NCBI GenBank assembly: GCA_934096735.1
Contig: CAKOMS010000002.1
Coordinates: 1 to 64,000 of the forward strand
Direction: 5' to 3'
Source of the DNA: an uncultured Bacilli bacterium
GTDB taxonomy: Bacteria; Bacillota_I; Bacilli_A; RF39; UBA660
DNA length: 64,000 nt
A program made the position numbers and the translations under genes. Positions 50,806 through 59,279 of this stretch are shown here, in pieces. The notes below the pieces were generated by a model. It worked only from the letters and a program-made list of their open reading frames with translations, did not search any database and was not told where the DNA came from. Every line of letters begins with the position of its first letter. The stretch's first letter is position 1.

Positions 50806-51539
50806 AATTAAAAGTTTTAAAAAACGACGAAATAAGAGAATTATTTATAAGACTTAAAAATGGAGATACTTCTGCTAAAGAAGAATTAGTAAATGGAAAC
50901 TTAAAATTAGTTTTATCAATACTTGGAAAATATTCAAATAGTAAATATAACATGGATGATTTATTTCAAGTAGGAGTAATTGGTTTAATAAAAGCAATTG
51001 ATAATTTTGACATTTCTCTTAACTTAAGATTATCAACCTATGCAGTCCCACTAATAATTGGAGAAATAAAAAGATATATTAGAGACAACACAGAAATAAG
51101 AATTAGCAGAAGCATAAAAGATTTAGCATATAAAATAATCAAATTTCAAGATGAGTATACAATAATCCATGGCTTTCCTCCAAAAAATGAAGAAATATGT
51201 GAAAGCCTAGGAATAGATGAATACGAAATATCTTATGCACTCGATGCCTTAAGAGATCCCACTAGTATATTTGAGCCAATTTACAATGATGGCGGAGACA
51301 CAATCTTCTTACAAGATCAAATCGCAGACAAAAGAGAAATAGATAAAGATAGAGATATGTTAATTTCACTTAGAAGAGCACTTCAAAAAATAAAAGAAAA
51401 AGAAAAAAATATTTTAATATCTAGATTCATTATAGGAAAAACACAAACAGAAATTGCAGATTCTTTAGGTATAAGTCAAGCACAAGTTTCTAGAATAGAG
51501 AAAAATGCTATTACTAATGTTAGAAAACTTATAAAGTAA
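50763..51539 (+). CDS. sigG: RNA polymerase sigma-G (late forespore sigma factor)
   Basis: From ATG 50763 (GGAAGG upstream) this 258-residue sigma factor closely follows Bacillus sigma-G: N-terminal KVDISGVNTSELKVLKN, region 2 LVNGNLKLVLSILGKYSN with DDLFQVGVIGLIKAIDNF, FEPIYNDGGDTIFLQDQIAD, and region 4 GKTQTEIADSLGISQAQVSR. It directs late forespore genes including spoIVB and germination genes. It normally follows sigE directly. Its first 14 codons are duplicated in the chimera at 58727. Confidence 0.96.
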   Translation: MAKYKVDISGVNTSELKVLKNDEIRELFIRLKNGDTSAKEELVNGNLKLVLSILGKYSNSKYNMDDLFQVGVIGLIKAIDNFDISLNLRLSTYAVPLIIGEIKRYIRDNTEIRISRSIKDLAYKIIKFQDEYTIIHGFPPKNEEICESLGIDEYEISYALDALRDPTSIFEPIYNDGGDTIFLQDQIADKREIDKDRDMLISLRRALQKIKEKEKNILISRFIIGKTQTEIADSLGISQAQVSRIEKNAITNVRKLIK

Positions 51540-51564
51540 CATATAATTTATAAAAGGTGATTTT

Positions 51565-51786
51565 ATGTTATTAAGTGAATTACAATTAAAAGATATAATT
51601 AATGTTAAAGATGGAAATAATTTAGGAAGAATAGTTGATGCAAAAGTAGATGAAACAGGTAAAATTACATACTTTATTGCAGAAGAAAAAAAACTATTGA
51701 GAAAAGTAACTAGAGGAGGAGAAGTAACTTTTACATTTGCATCAATTGAAAAAATAGGTGAAGATGTAATACTTGTTAATTTGTAA
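51565..51786 (+). CDS. YlmC/YmxH family PRC-barrel sporulation protein
   Basis: This 73-residue protein is a small PRC-barrel: MLLSELQLKDIINVKDGNNL, then GRIVDAKVDETGKI. The YlmC/YmxH family is common in spore formers and Bacillus has ylmC just downstream of sigG, as here. Its function is not established. AAAAGGTGATTTT precedes ATG 51565. Confidence 0.85.
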   Translation: MLLSELQLKDIINVKDGNNLGRIVDAKVDETGKITYFIAEEKKLLRKVTRGGEVTFTFASIEKIGEDVILVNL

Positions 51787-51853
51787 TACTTTTTCTTAAA
51801 GACAAAAATTTGCTCGTTACTAAACAATATGTTATAATAAACTTGTGATAAAT

Positions 51854-52369
51854 ATGAAAGAAAAGATTCACAATATAACAAAAAAGATACATAAAAACAA
51901 AAACATATTAATTTTAATTATGTCTTTATTTTTATTGTCTGCAGATATTTTTACAAAATATTTAATAAATACAAATTTTAAGTTATTGGAAACAAAAGTA
52001 ATAATAGTAGATTTTTTTTCAATTACTAAAATTTATAATGAAGGAGCAAGTTGGAATATATTATCTGGTTATAAATATATACTTATAATAATTGCTATAA
52101 TTATGCTTATTACGCTTTATTATTACCAAAAAAAGTTTAAATTAAATGATAGAAATGTAATTGCATTTTCAGCAGTGTATGCTGGAATACTTGGAAACTT
52201 AATTGACAGAATTATATACGGCTCAGTAATTGATTTTTTAGATTTTCATATTTTCAACTATGACTTTCCAGTATTTAATCTTGCAGATATATTAATTGTA
52301 CTTGGAATTTTTTTACTTATTATTGCAATATTAAAAAAGGAAGATATTAATGAATTTGATAGTAACTAA
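51854..52369 (+). CDS. lspA: Lipoprotein signal peptidase (signal peptidase II)
   Basis: LspA removes signal peptides from prolipoproteins. The 171-residue protein (ATG 51854; GTG 51845 rejected) has four membrane helices and the family motifs ADIFTKYLI, IYNEGASWNILSGY, GNLIDRIIYGSVIDFLDFH (first catalytic Asp) and FPVFNLADILI (second catalytic Asp). GASW replaces the more usual GAAFS. A candidate substrate is the lipoprotein at 1635-2162. It overlaps rluD by 20 bp. Confidence 0.93.
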   Translation: MKEKIHNITKKIHKNKNILILIMSLFLLSADIFTKYLINTNFKLLETKVIIVDFFSITKIYNEGASWNILSGYKYILIIIAIIMLITLYYYQKKFKLNDRNVIAFSAVYAGILGNLIDRIIYGSVIDFLDFHIFNYDFPVFNLADILIVLGIFLLIIAILKKEDINEFDSN

Positions 52370-53231
52370 CGAAGATGAAAGAATAGATAAATATATAAGT
52401 AATAATACAGATTATAGTAGAGAACTTGTAACAAAAATGATTAAAGATAATTATATCTTAGTTAATGGTAATTCTATTAAACCAAGTTATAAAACAAAAT
52501 TGAATGATGAAATAACTATTGATGAGTCATACATTCAAACAGACGAAATAGTACCTGAATATATTCCTTTAAATATAGTTTATGAAGATGAATATTTAAT
52601 GGTTATTAATAAACAAAGTGGAATTGTAGTACATCCTGGAGCAGGCAATAAAGATAATACCTTAGTAAATGGATTAAAATATTACACAGAAAGTTTAAGT
52701 GACTTAGGAGGCTCAGTTAGAAGCGGGATAGTTCATAGACTTGATAAAGATACAAGCGGACTTATGTTAGTAGCAAAAACAAATAAAGTACATGAATTAT
52801 TAAGTGATGACTTTAAAAATAAAAGAGTTTATAGAGAATATTATGCACTTTTAATAGGTAATTTTCCAAGTAATACAGCCTTTATTGATGCTCCAATCGG
52901 AAGAAGTAAAGAAAATTACAATAAAATGGTTGTAACAAAAGATGGAAAACCAGCAAGAACTCACTTAAAAGTATTAAAAAGATATAAAGATTATACTTTA
53001 GTTAGTTTAGTATTAGAAACAGGTAGAACTCATCAAATAAGAGTACATATGAGTTATATTGGTTATCCAATATATAATGATCCAGTATATGTTAATAAAA
53101 AAGCTACTGAATTTGGTCAATTTTTACATTCAAAAAACATTAAATTTACTCATCCAATAACCAAAGAAGTTTTAGAGTTTACTAGTGATCTACCTAAAGA
53201 ATTTCAAGATTTTATAGATGGTTTAGAGTAA
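52350..53231 (+). CDS. rluD: Pseudouridine synthase, RluA/RluD family
   Basis: A 293-residue enzyme with an N-terminal S4 domain (RIDKYISNNTDYSRELVTKM, ILVNGNSIKPSYKTKLNDEI) and the catalytic motif SGIVHRLDKDTSGLMLVAKT (Asp in HRLDKDTSG, about 130-138). ETGRTHQIRVHMSYIGYPI is also typical. It modifies uridines in 23S rRNA. The lspA-rluD overlap matches Bacillus gene order (lspA-ylyB). AAGGAAGATATTA precedes ATG 52350. Confidence 0.95.
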   Translation: MNLIVTNEDERIDKYISNNTDYSRELVTKMIKDNYILVNGNSIKPSYKTKLNDEITIDESYIQTDEIVPEYIPLNIVYEDEYLMVINKQSGIVVHPGAGNKDNTLVNGLKYYTESLSDLGGSVRSGIVHRLDKDTSGLMLVAKTNKVHELLSDDFKNKRVYREYYALLIGNFPSNTAFIDAPIGRSKENYNKMVVTKDGKPARTHLKVLKRYKDYTLVSLVLETGRTHQIRVHMSYIGYPIYNDPVYVNKKATEFGQFLHSKNIKFTHPITKEVLEFTSDLPKEFQDFIDGLE

Positions 53232-53543
53232 ACTTACAATACTACTAAATGTAAATACTGTAAAAAAGAAATAAGGAAGACTAAGTATTTTTAAAGAACC
53301 AGTTGTACTTTTAATACATCTTATTAAAAGATAAGAAAATATCATAAGAGTAAAACTTAAAAGCAAACTAAGTACTAAATTTCTATCATAACTAAATAAA
53401 ATCGATAACATAAAAAGTAAAATATAATTACTAAGAAGTAAAAATAACAATCCATCTGACATCTTATTATTCCAAATAATTTTTATGACTGGAACTAAAA
53501 GATAAATTATAGAAAAAACGTAAACAATAAAATATAAATTCAT
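53223..53543 (-). CDS. Small hypothetical membrane protein
   Basis: A 106-residue protein with about four membrane helices (YFIVYVFSIIYLLVPVIKII, LLFLLLSNYILLFMLSILF and two more). No family recognised. A good ribosome site (AAAGGGTGATAAT) precedes its ATG on the minus strand. It overlaps the 3' end of rluD by 9 bp. Confidence 0.6.
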   Translation of the reverse strand: MNLYFIVYVFSIIYLLVPVIKIIWNNKMSDGLLFLLLSNYILLFMLSILFSYDRNLVLSLLLSFTLMIFSYLLIRCIKSTTGSLKILSLPYFFFTVFTFSSIVSLL

Positions 53544-53601
53544 ATTATCACCCTTTACTAATAATATGAACTAGTTTAAAATAATATGAGAAGGAGTGCA
53601 T

Positions 53602-54750
53602 ATGAGTACAATCATTGAAAGAAAAGATGAAACAATAATGAGTTTAGTTCATTATTTTGTAACCGAAGAAAACTATACACCAATAAATGTTCAAGGTGCA
53701 AATAATGAAATTTGGCTTGAAAATCTCTCTGCAAAATACAAAATAGTTAGAATTAATTCAAAATATATACATAATGATGAACAATATAAATTTGATATAT
53801 TTAAAATGCAATATATAATAAAACAAATAAAAAGAAAAACATTATCAATTAAAATGAATGCTTTAAATATTTGTTTAGATTTAGGTGATTATGTAACTTT
53901 AAATGATAATCCATCAAATATAATTGATACAGTAAAAGTAAGTGATTTAACAAGTGTTAAAAAAAATGAATTTTTAAGTAGTATATTTCCCAAACTAAAA
54001 ACAAATAGTTTAAAGAAAACTACAAATATTGAAGATGTCATCGAAGTAACTGATGACATCAATAAAAAAACTGAAGAAGAAAATACAAAGTTTGAAAAAG
54101 TATTTAAACCTAAAAAAATAGTAATAACTTATATATTAATTGGTATAAATATTATAATGTATCTATTAAGTTTATTTATTACAAATAATTTTAATGCAGC
54201 TTTAATTATACTAGGTGCAAATAATAGAGCTCTTGTATTAGGTGGAGATTATTATAGACTTATAACAAGTGCATTCTTACATGGTTCATTATTACATTTA
54301 CTTGTTAATATGTATTCACTTTTAGTAATTGGAAAAGAAGTAGAAACCTACTTAGGTAAAACAAAATTTCTACTAATATATTTACTAAGTGCTTTTATGG
54401 GAAGTTTGTTAAGTATAGTATTACATGATAATACAATTGGTATAGGAGCAAGTGGAGCAATATTCGGTCTTCTTGGTTCATTATTATATTTTGGATATCA
54501 TTACAGATTATATTTAGCAAGTAGTCTAACAAGTCAAATAATTCCAATAATTATATTAAATTTAATATTTGGATTTATGACTCCAGGCATTGATAATGCT
54601 TGTCATATCGGAGGATTAATTGGTGGTTACTTATCTACTATGATAGTAGGTATAGAATATAAAAGTACAAAGAGTGATACTATTAATGGTATTGTAGTAT
54701 ATTTGTTATTAGTAATATTCTTAATCTATGCATTATTTAATTTAGTATAG
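53602..54750 (+). CDS. Rhomboid-family intramembrane serine protease
   Basis: A 382-residue protein from ATG 53602 (AAGGAGTGC upstream). An N-terminal cytosolic domain of about 170 residues, as in the YqgP/GluP group, is followed by a rhomboid core: ALVLGGDYYRLITSAFLHGS, LLHLLVNMYSLLVIGKEVE, catalytic Ser in GIGASGAIFGLLG and catalytic His in NACHIGGLIGGYL. Seven helices are visible. Cleaves membrane proteins; target unknown. Confidence 0.92.
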   Translation: MSTIIERKDETIMSLVHYFVTEENYTPINVQGANNEIWLENLSAKYKIVRINSKYIHNDEQYKFDIFKMQYIIKQIKRKTLSIKMNALNICLDLGDYVTLNDNPSNIIDTVKVSDLTSVKKNEFLSSIFPKLKTNSLKKTTNIEDVIEVTDDINKKTEEENTKFEKVFKPKKIVITYILIGINIIMYLLSLFITNNFNAALIILGANNRALVLGGDYYRLITSAFLHGSLLHLLVNMYSLLVIGKEVETYLGKTKFLLIYLLSAFMGSLLSIVLHDNTIGIGASGAIFGLLGSLLYFGYHYRLYLASSLTSQIIPIIILNLIFGFMTPGIDNACHIGGLIGGYLSTMIVGIEYKSTKSDTINGIVVYLLLVIFLIYALFNLV

Positions 54751-54811
54751 GCATATATCTTACTCGCTTTTAAGAATTTCGCATATCTTATTAGTAGAGG
54801 AGATATTTTTT

Positions 54812-55555
54812 ATGAGTGTAAAAAAAATTAATGTCATAAATCCAGTTTTAAAAAATAAGGAGCATTACATAACAAGTGATTTCTATGAAAGAAATAATAC
54901 TAGGAGTAAACATAAAGGTATAGATATGATTGGTAAAAATAGAGCTACTGATTATGTAATTGCAATAGATGATGGAGTGGTTATAACTAGTACTTATTCT
55001 AAAACTGCAGGATATTATGTTGAAATAAAACATAAAAATAATTATATATCTAGATATTTACATATGAAGAAAAACTCTTTAAAAGTAAGAAAAAAAGATT
55101 ATGTAAAGAAGGGTGATATACTTGGGTTTATGGGTAATACTGGTGCATCAAATGGAGCTCATTTACATTTTGCAGTATTTACCAAAAATAAGATAGTGGA
55201 TGATCCTCTTTTATACCTCCAAAATGTTTTAAACTTTAACTCCACTTATTATGAAGATTTTATTTATAGTGCTCAAGGTATTTTTAAAGTAAAACAAGAT
55301 GGTATAGCCGGTAAAAAAACTTTAAATAATACTATAACAGTGTCAAGTAAAATTAATAGGACTCATCCAATTGTAAAAGTAATTCAAATATATTTATATA
55401 ATATAGGATACACTGAAATAGGTAAAAGCGATGGTATAGCAGGTCCTAAATTTACAAGTGCTGTAAAGAGATTTCAAAAAGAACACAATTGTTATGTTGA
55501 TGGCATAATAACAAAGAAAAATAAAACTTGGAAAAAGTTATTAAAACTTTTATAA
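54812..55555 (+). CDS. M23 metallopeptidase with C-terminal peptidoglycan-binding domain
   Basis: A 247-residue protein. The M23 domain has metal ligands in SKHKGIDMIG (His, Asp; about 31-40) and GAHLHFAVF (HLH; about 111-119). The C-terminus (about 165-247) looks like a PG_binding_1 domain (KSDGIAGPKFTSAVKRFQKE, then HNCYVDGIITKKN). There is no signal peptide, so it may be a phage-type endolysin, a spore cortex or mother-cell enzyme, or be exported in another way. AGAGGAGAT precedes ATG 54812. Confidence 0.85.
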   Translation: MSVKKINVINPVLKNKEHYITSDFYERNNTRSKHKGIDMIGKNRATDYVIAIDDGVVITSTYSKTAGYYVEIKHKNNYISRYLHMKKNSLKVRKKDYVKKGDILGFMGNTGASNGAHLHFAVFTKNKIVDDPLLYLQNVLNFNSTYYEDFIYSAQGIFKVKQDGIAGKKTLNNTITVSSKINRTHPIVKVIQIYLYNIGYTEIGKSDGIAGPKFTSAVKRFQKEHNCYVDGIITKKNKTWKKLLKLL

Positions 55556-55593
55556 AAAAAATTGTTTCATATATTCATTCCTTTATTCTTTCT

Positions 55594-55626
55594 AAACGAA
55601 GTTAATTAATTTAATTTCGTTTTCTT
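55594..55626. terminator. Terminator between the M23 and DUF368 genes
   Basis: AAACGAAGTTAA pairs with TTAATTTCGTTT (one mismatch), with T-rich sequence after it. It overlaps the stop of the convergent DUF368 gene. Confidence 0.7.
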
Positions 55627-56409
55627 TTTGATTATTAAATAAGAAATAATAAATGAAATAATTAATAATATTATATTTATAATATTTATATTACCAGGAT
55701 ATATAAATAGTGTTGAAGATAAACTAAAACCAATAATAGCACTAAAAGTATTTCTATATTGTTTATTAAATAAAATATTTATAAGTTTAAGTAATAAAAT
55801 ACTAAATAATATAAATGCTATAAAAAATGGTATAAGAGTACTTATAATACTTAAATTAATACTTAAAGGATTACTTATAATATTAAGCAAATATTCATAT
55901 ATACCTAAAAATATTAATAAAGATGATCCACTTATACCTGGTACTATTTTACCAATTGAGTAAAAAATACCTCCAATAAACATTCTAAAAAGACTAATAC
56001 TTGTACTAGTAGTAATATTTTTTTCAACTAAGAAAAGTAGTACTCCAATAATAAAAGTAATAATAAATACTATTATATTAATATTTTGATTACATTTATA
56101 TTTAACATCTTTTATTAAATAAGGTATACTACCTAAAATAAGACCAATAAATATATAAGATATAGAGTAAATATTATTATTAAAAAAGTATAATATAATC
56201 CTACTAAATAAAATAATTCCAAAAATTAAACCAATAAATAAATTTCCTAAATATAATAGATTATCTTTAATATTATTTTTAAAATTATTTAACCTTTTAA
56301 TTGCATCATCATATATCCCAAGTATAGTAGCAAGTACCCCACCAGATACTCCAGGTATAATAAATCCAATACCGATAATTAAGCCATAAATAATATTTTT
56401 TAAATGCAT
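55606..56409 (-). CDS. DUF368 family protein, second PopT-like transporter
   Basis: A 267-residue polytopic membrane protein with both DUF368 signatures: GFIIPGVSGGVLATILGIYD (about 15-34) and GKIVPGISGSSLLIFLGIYE (about 155-174). The start is ATG 56409 with AAGGTGATAATT before it. It is a paralogue of 24886-25782; two copies may be used in different conditions or carry different polyprenyl lipids. It is divergent from the surface gene that starts at 56556. Confidence 0.88.
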   Translation of the reverse strand: MHLKNIIYGLIIGIGFIIPGVSGGVLATILGIYDDAIKRLNNFKNNIKDNLLYLGNLFIGLIFGIILFSRIILYFFNNNIYSISYIFIGLILGSIPYLIKDVKYKCNQNINIIVFIITFIIGVLLFLVEKNITTSTSISLFRMFIGGIFYSIGKIVPGISGSSLLIFLGIYEYLLNIISNPLSINLSIISTLIPFFIAFILFSILLLKLINILFNKQYRNTFSAIIGFSLSSTLFIYPGNINIINIILLIISFIISYLIIKKKTKLN

Positions 56410-56474
56410 AATTATCACCTTTTAAATTATACTAATAATAACTATAAAATATGTCAAATATTTACTAATGTCCC

Positions 56475-56503
56475 TTGACTAAATTTCATAGTTTAATTAT
56501 ACT
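56475..56503 (+). promoter_or_regulatory. Promoter of surface gene 5
   Basis: TTGACT (56475-56480), 17-bp spacer, TATACT (56498-56503). It differs from the promoter shared by the G-tract copies. Confidence 0.7.
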
Positions 56504-56555
56504 TAATAATATAATAGTGTGTACTATTTTGTACAAAATATTTAGGAGGATAGCA

Positions 56556-58592
56556 GTGAAAAAAAGATCATTTTTAATTATATTACTATTAATAATGGAG
56601 GTATCATTAATTTTTTTTAGTGTAAAAAGTTTTAATAATAAACCATCAGAAAAATTAGATGATATAAAACTGCTACAAGCCATTCAAAAAAACAGTTTAT
56701 ATTCAGTAATGATAAATGATGGAACTGGTAATTATACCGAAGAAAACGACTTTCCATCAAGCAATTACATTTTAAATAAAGAAAAATCTAAATGTATTGA
56801 CTCAAATGGAAATACTTTAGAAGACGAATTAAATTTTGTAAATGGTAATGTTGAAGTAACACTAGATAAAACAGCATTTTGTTATTTATATTTTGATAAA
56901 AACAGTGAAACAAGAATAACTTTAACAGTTTCAAATGGTGTTACGTCATCTCAAACTGTACAAATTGAAGCAGAAGATGAAGATGGACTTGCAGGTGTTT
57001 ACTATGGAATGGATAACCCAGAAGATACTGAAGTAGAATATACTGAAGTTTATGATAGTCCAACAAGCAAATCTTGGACATTTCATACATCAGGCCCAGG
57101 TATCTATTATTTTTCAGTAAAAGATATACATGGTATGGTTACTACAACAAGTAGAGAATTCTTTCAAACAAAATTTAATGTAGAAAATGGAAGGGTAAAT
57201 CCAACTAGTGTTTTAACACTAAAAGGTAATTCATTTATCTTACCAACCCCCGAATCTAGAAATCAAGGATATACCGTAAGTACAACCTGGCATGGCAATG
57301 GAACAACTTATGAAAGTGGAAGTACATATACACCAACAACAAATTCAACATTAACAGCAAATTCAACTCAAAATAGTTATAATGTAACTTTAACAATAAC
57401 AAATGGAAAAACAACAAGCGTAAATCCACAAACAGTATTACATGGTAGTTCAGCATCATTTGCAATAACACCAAATACCGGATATGATTTAGTATTAGCA
57501 AGTGATACATGTAGTGGAACATTATCTGGATCAACCTATACAGTAAGTAATGTTACATCAGCAAAAAATTGTGCAATAACACTTAAAAAGAAAACTTATA
57601 GTGTAAAAATAACAGTAACAAATGGTTCAACGAGCAGTACAAATCCACAAACAGTAGAACATGGTGGTTCAGCAAAATTCACAATATCAGCAAAAAGTGG
57701 ATATCAATTATCATTATCATCGAATGGATGTGGTGGAACACTATCAGGAAGTACTTACACAATTAGTAATGTTACTAGTGCAAAAACTTGCACAATAGTA
57801 TTAAAAACTGCTTTAGCTGGGGATGCAATAAGAGCATTAAAACCAACCGGACTTGAAACAGTAGCAAGAGATGGGTTATATAGATTTGTAGGATCATCAA
57901 ACAACTATGTATGCTTAGGGGCTTGTAGTGACACTACAAAATATAGAATAATTGGAATAACAGATGGTTCAAGTGGTAACACTAATTTAGGAATAAGTGC
58001 TGGACAATTGAAAGTAAAAAGAGAATCATCATTTGGAAAAACAACATGGGGTATTATGGACGATTTCAACACAAAATGGGTTGATGCAAATTACTGGCAA
58101 GCCAAAACAATTTATACTTATTTGAATATTACGAATAAATCATCAATAATACCAAGCGGATGGAGCGATAAAATTTCTTCGGTTAAATGGAATATGGGAG
58201 ATGTTAAATTAGGAACTGGTTATTATGCGGAAGGAACAGCGAACGAAATTTATAAATTGGAAGCAGCAGAACCAACTACAGCAACCTCGCAAATAGGATT
58301 AGTTTATTTAAGTGATTTTTCTTATAGCGAGTCTGTCGGAGGAACAACAATTTGTAAATATAACAATAGTTGTAAAAACTCTTGGATGAGTGATCGAATA
58401 GATTGGTGGACAATGGGCTATTTTGGTAAATCGGGAGAAAAATATAGAGCATGGAATATTCAACGTGGGACTCCAATAGCTCAAGTAAGAAGTAGATCTT
58501 TAGATGTATACCCAGTATTTTATTTAAAAAATACAGTATCATTTACAGGAACTGGTAATGGAACATCTTCAAACCCATATATTTTATCCTAG
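56556..58592 (+). CDS. Repeat surface protein with C-terminal lectin-like domain, no G tract
   Basis: Paralogue 5, 678 residues from GTG 56556, chosen because TTTAGGAGGATAGCA lies directly upstream. The N-terminal segment (KKRSFLIILLLIMEVSLIFF) differs from the G-tract copies and has no homopolymer, so this copy should be expressed constitutively. The rest follows the 46482 copy: N-terminal Cys domain, Ig-like module, two InlB-type repeats, lectin-like C-terminal domain (WVDANYWQAKT, WWTMGYFGKS, VYPVFYLK). It differs most from the 46482 copy in the Ig-like module (EYTEVYDSPTSKSWTFHTSG) and near the C-terminus. Confidence 0.85.
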   Translation: MKKRSFLIILLLIMEVSLIFFSVKSFNNKPSEKLDDIKLLQAIQKNSLYSVMINDGTGNYTEENDFPSSNYILNKEKSKCIDSNGNTLEDELNFVNGNVEVTLDKTAFCYLYFDKNSETRITLTVSNGVTSSQTVQIEAEDEDGLAGVYYGMDNPEDTEVEYTEVYDSPTSKSWTFHTSGPGIYYFSVKDIHGMVTTTSREFFQTKFNVENGRVNPTSVLTLKGNSFILPTPESRNQGYTVSTTWHGNGTTYESGSTYTPTTNSTLTANSTQNSYNVTLTITNGKTTSVNPQTVLHGSSASFAITPNTGYDLVLASDTCSGTLSGSTYTVSNVTSAKNCAITLKKKTYSVKITVTNGSTSSTNPQTVEHGGSAKFTISAKSGYQLSLSSNGCGGTLSGSTYTISNVTSAKTCTIVLKTALAGDAIRALKPTGLETVARDGLYRFVGSSNNYVCLGACSDTTKYRIIGITDGSSGNTNLGISAGQLKVKRESSFGKTTWGIMDDFNTKWVDANYWQAKTIYTYLNITNKSSIIPSGWSDKISSVKWNMGDVKLGTGYYAEGTANEIYKLEAAEPTTATSQIGLVYLSDFSYSESVGGTTICKYNNSCKNSWMSDRIDWWTMGYFGKSGEKYRAWNIQRGTPIAQVRSRSLDVYPVFYLKNTVSFTGTGNGTSSNPYILS

Positions 58593-58769
58593 TAATATTG
58601 GAATATAGATTTAATAACTGATTCGATTATAAATTAATTGAAAAACTTATATATAAAATTTATATAAGTTTTTTAATTGAATAAATAATTGAAACTTCGT
58701 CCATAATTTTATTGGAAGGTAAAATTATGGCAAAATACAAAGTAGATATTAGTGGAGTAAATACAAGTG
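58536..58769 (+). repeat. 234-bp exact repeat, copy B
   Basis: Identical to 50572-50805. Here it runs from the real 3' end of surface gene 5, through terminator and sigG leader, into a chimeric frame; identity ends exactly at the junction (58769/58770). Confidence 0.92.
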
Positions 58770-59176
58770 GAGGAAAATTAACGACAGCATTAGGTTTTGT
58801 TGATTCTAAAATAAGTAATAGAAGATTAACGTGTCAAGATAAAGAGGATCAATTCACATTAAAAGTAGCTAAAGGTGGAACACTAGGTTATGGAAATAAT
58901 GCCTTGGATTACCCAGTTGGTTTATTAACTGTGTTAGAAACACAACTAGTGAATGAATCAGCTAATTATTTAAATAATAATGATAACTATTGGTTGCTAT
59001 CTCCTAATTACTTCACTAGCAGTGCTGGTGTATATGGTAAAAACTATGGGGGAGTTAGTTATTATGGTGCGGCTAGCATTCTCGGGGCTCGACCAGCTAT
59101 CTCAATAAAGAAAAATATTAAAATATCTGGAGGAACCGGAGAAAAAGAAAACCCATACACACTAAGCCTTACATAA
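58727..59176 (+). CDS. Chimera: sigG leader and first 14 codons fused to a surface-protein lectin-like domain
   Basis: From ATG 58727 (same GGAAGG ribosome site as sigG) the 149-residue product begins MAKYKVDISGVNTS, identical to sigma-G, then continues in frame with GGKLTTALGFVDSKI and the C-terminal lectin-like domain of the 1-1542/11571 type (LTCQDKEDQFTL, LGYGNNALDYPVGLLT, YWLLSP, LGARPAISIKK). It has no signal peptide, so any product would be cytoplasmic. It may be a recombination by-product, a silent donor cassette, or a forespore-controlled gene; an assembly join at the repeat must be excluded. Confidence 0.75.
   Translation: MAKYKVDISGVNTSGGKLTTALGFVDSKISNRRLTCQDKEDQFTLKVAKGGTLGYGNNALDYPVGLLTVLETQLVNESANYLNNNDNYWLLSPNYFTSSAGVYGKNYGGVSYYGAASILGARPAISIKKNIKISGGTGEKENPYTLSLT
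58991..59103 (+). other. Second variable-region-like segment (moderately GC-rich)
   Basis: The stretch matching the 12861 patch is about 45% GC here and most of its codons at aligned variable positions (AAT TAC TTC ACT AGC AGT, TAT GGT, AAC TAT, AGT TAT TAT GGT) also end in C or T. Fixed flanks differ from the first patch (CTATCTCCT against CTGGCCCCT), so a different template or drift is needed. Confidence 0.4.
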
Positions 59177-59196
59177 AGCAAAAATAAAAAAAATTT

Positions 59197-59233
59197 AAAA
59201 AACCAATAATTAACTAACCAATTATTGGTTTTT
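59197..59233 (+). terminator. Terminator after the chimera
   Basis: AAAAAACCAATAATT pairs with AATTATTGGTTTTTT. Confidence 0.85.
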
Positions 59234-59279
59234 TAATATATAAATAACTTCACATACTAATATTGTATAGGAGTGTAAT

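Noticed and set aside
56475..56555. Upstream extension of surface gene 5 from TTG 56475
   Set aside because: TTG 56475 is the -35 hexamer of the promoter; GGAGG at 56543-56547 fixes the start at GTG 56556.
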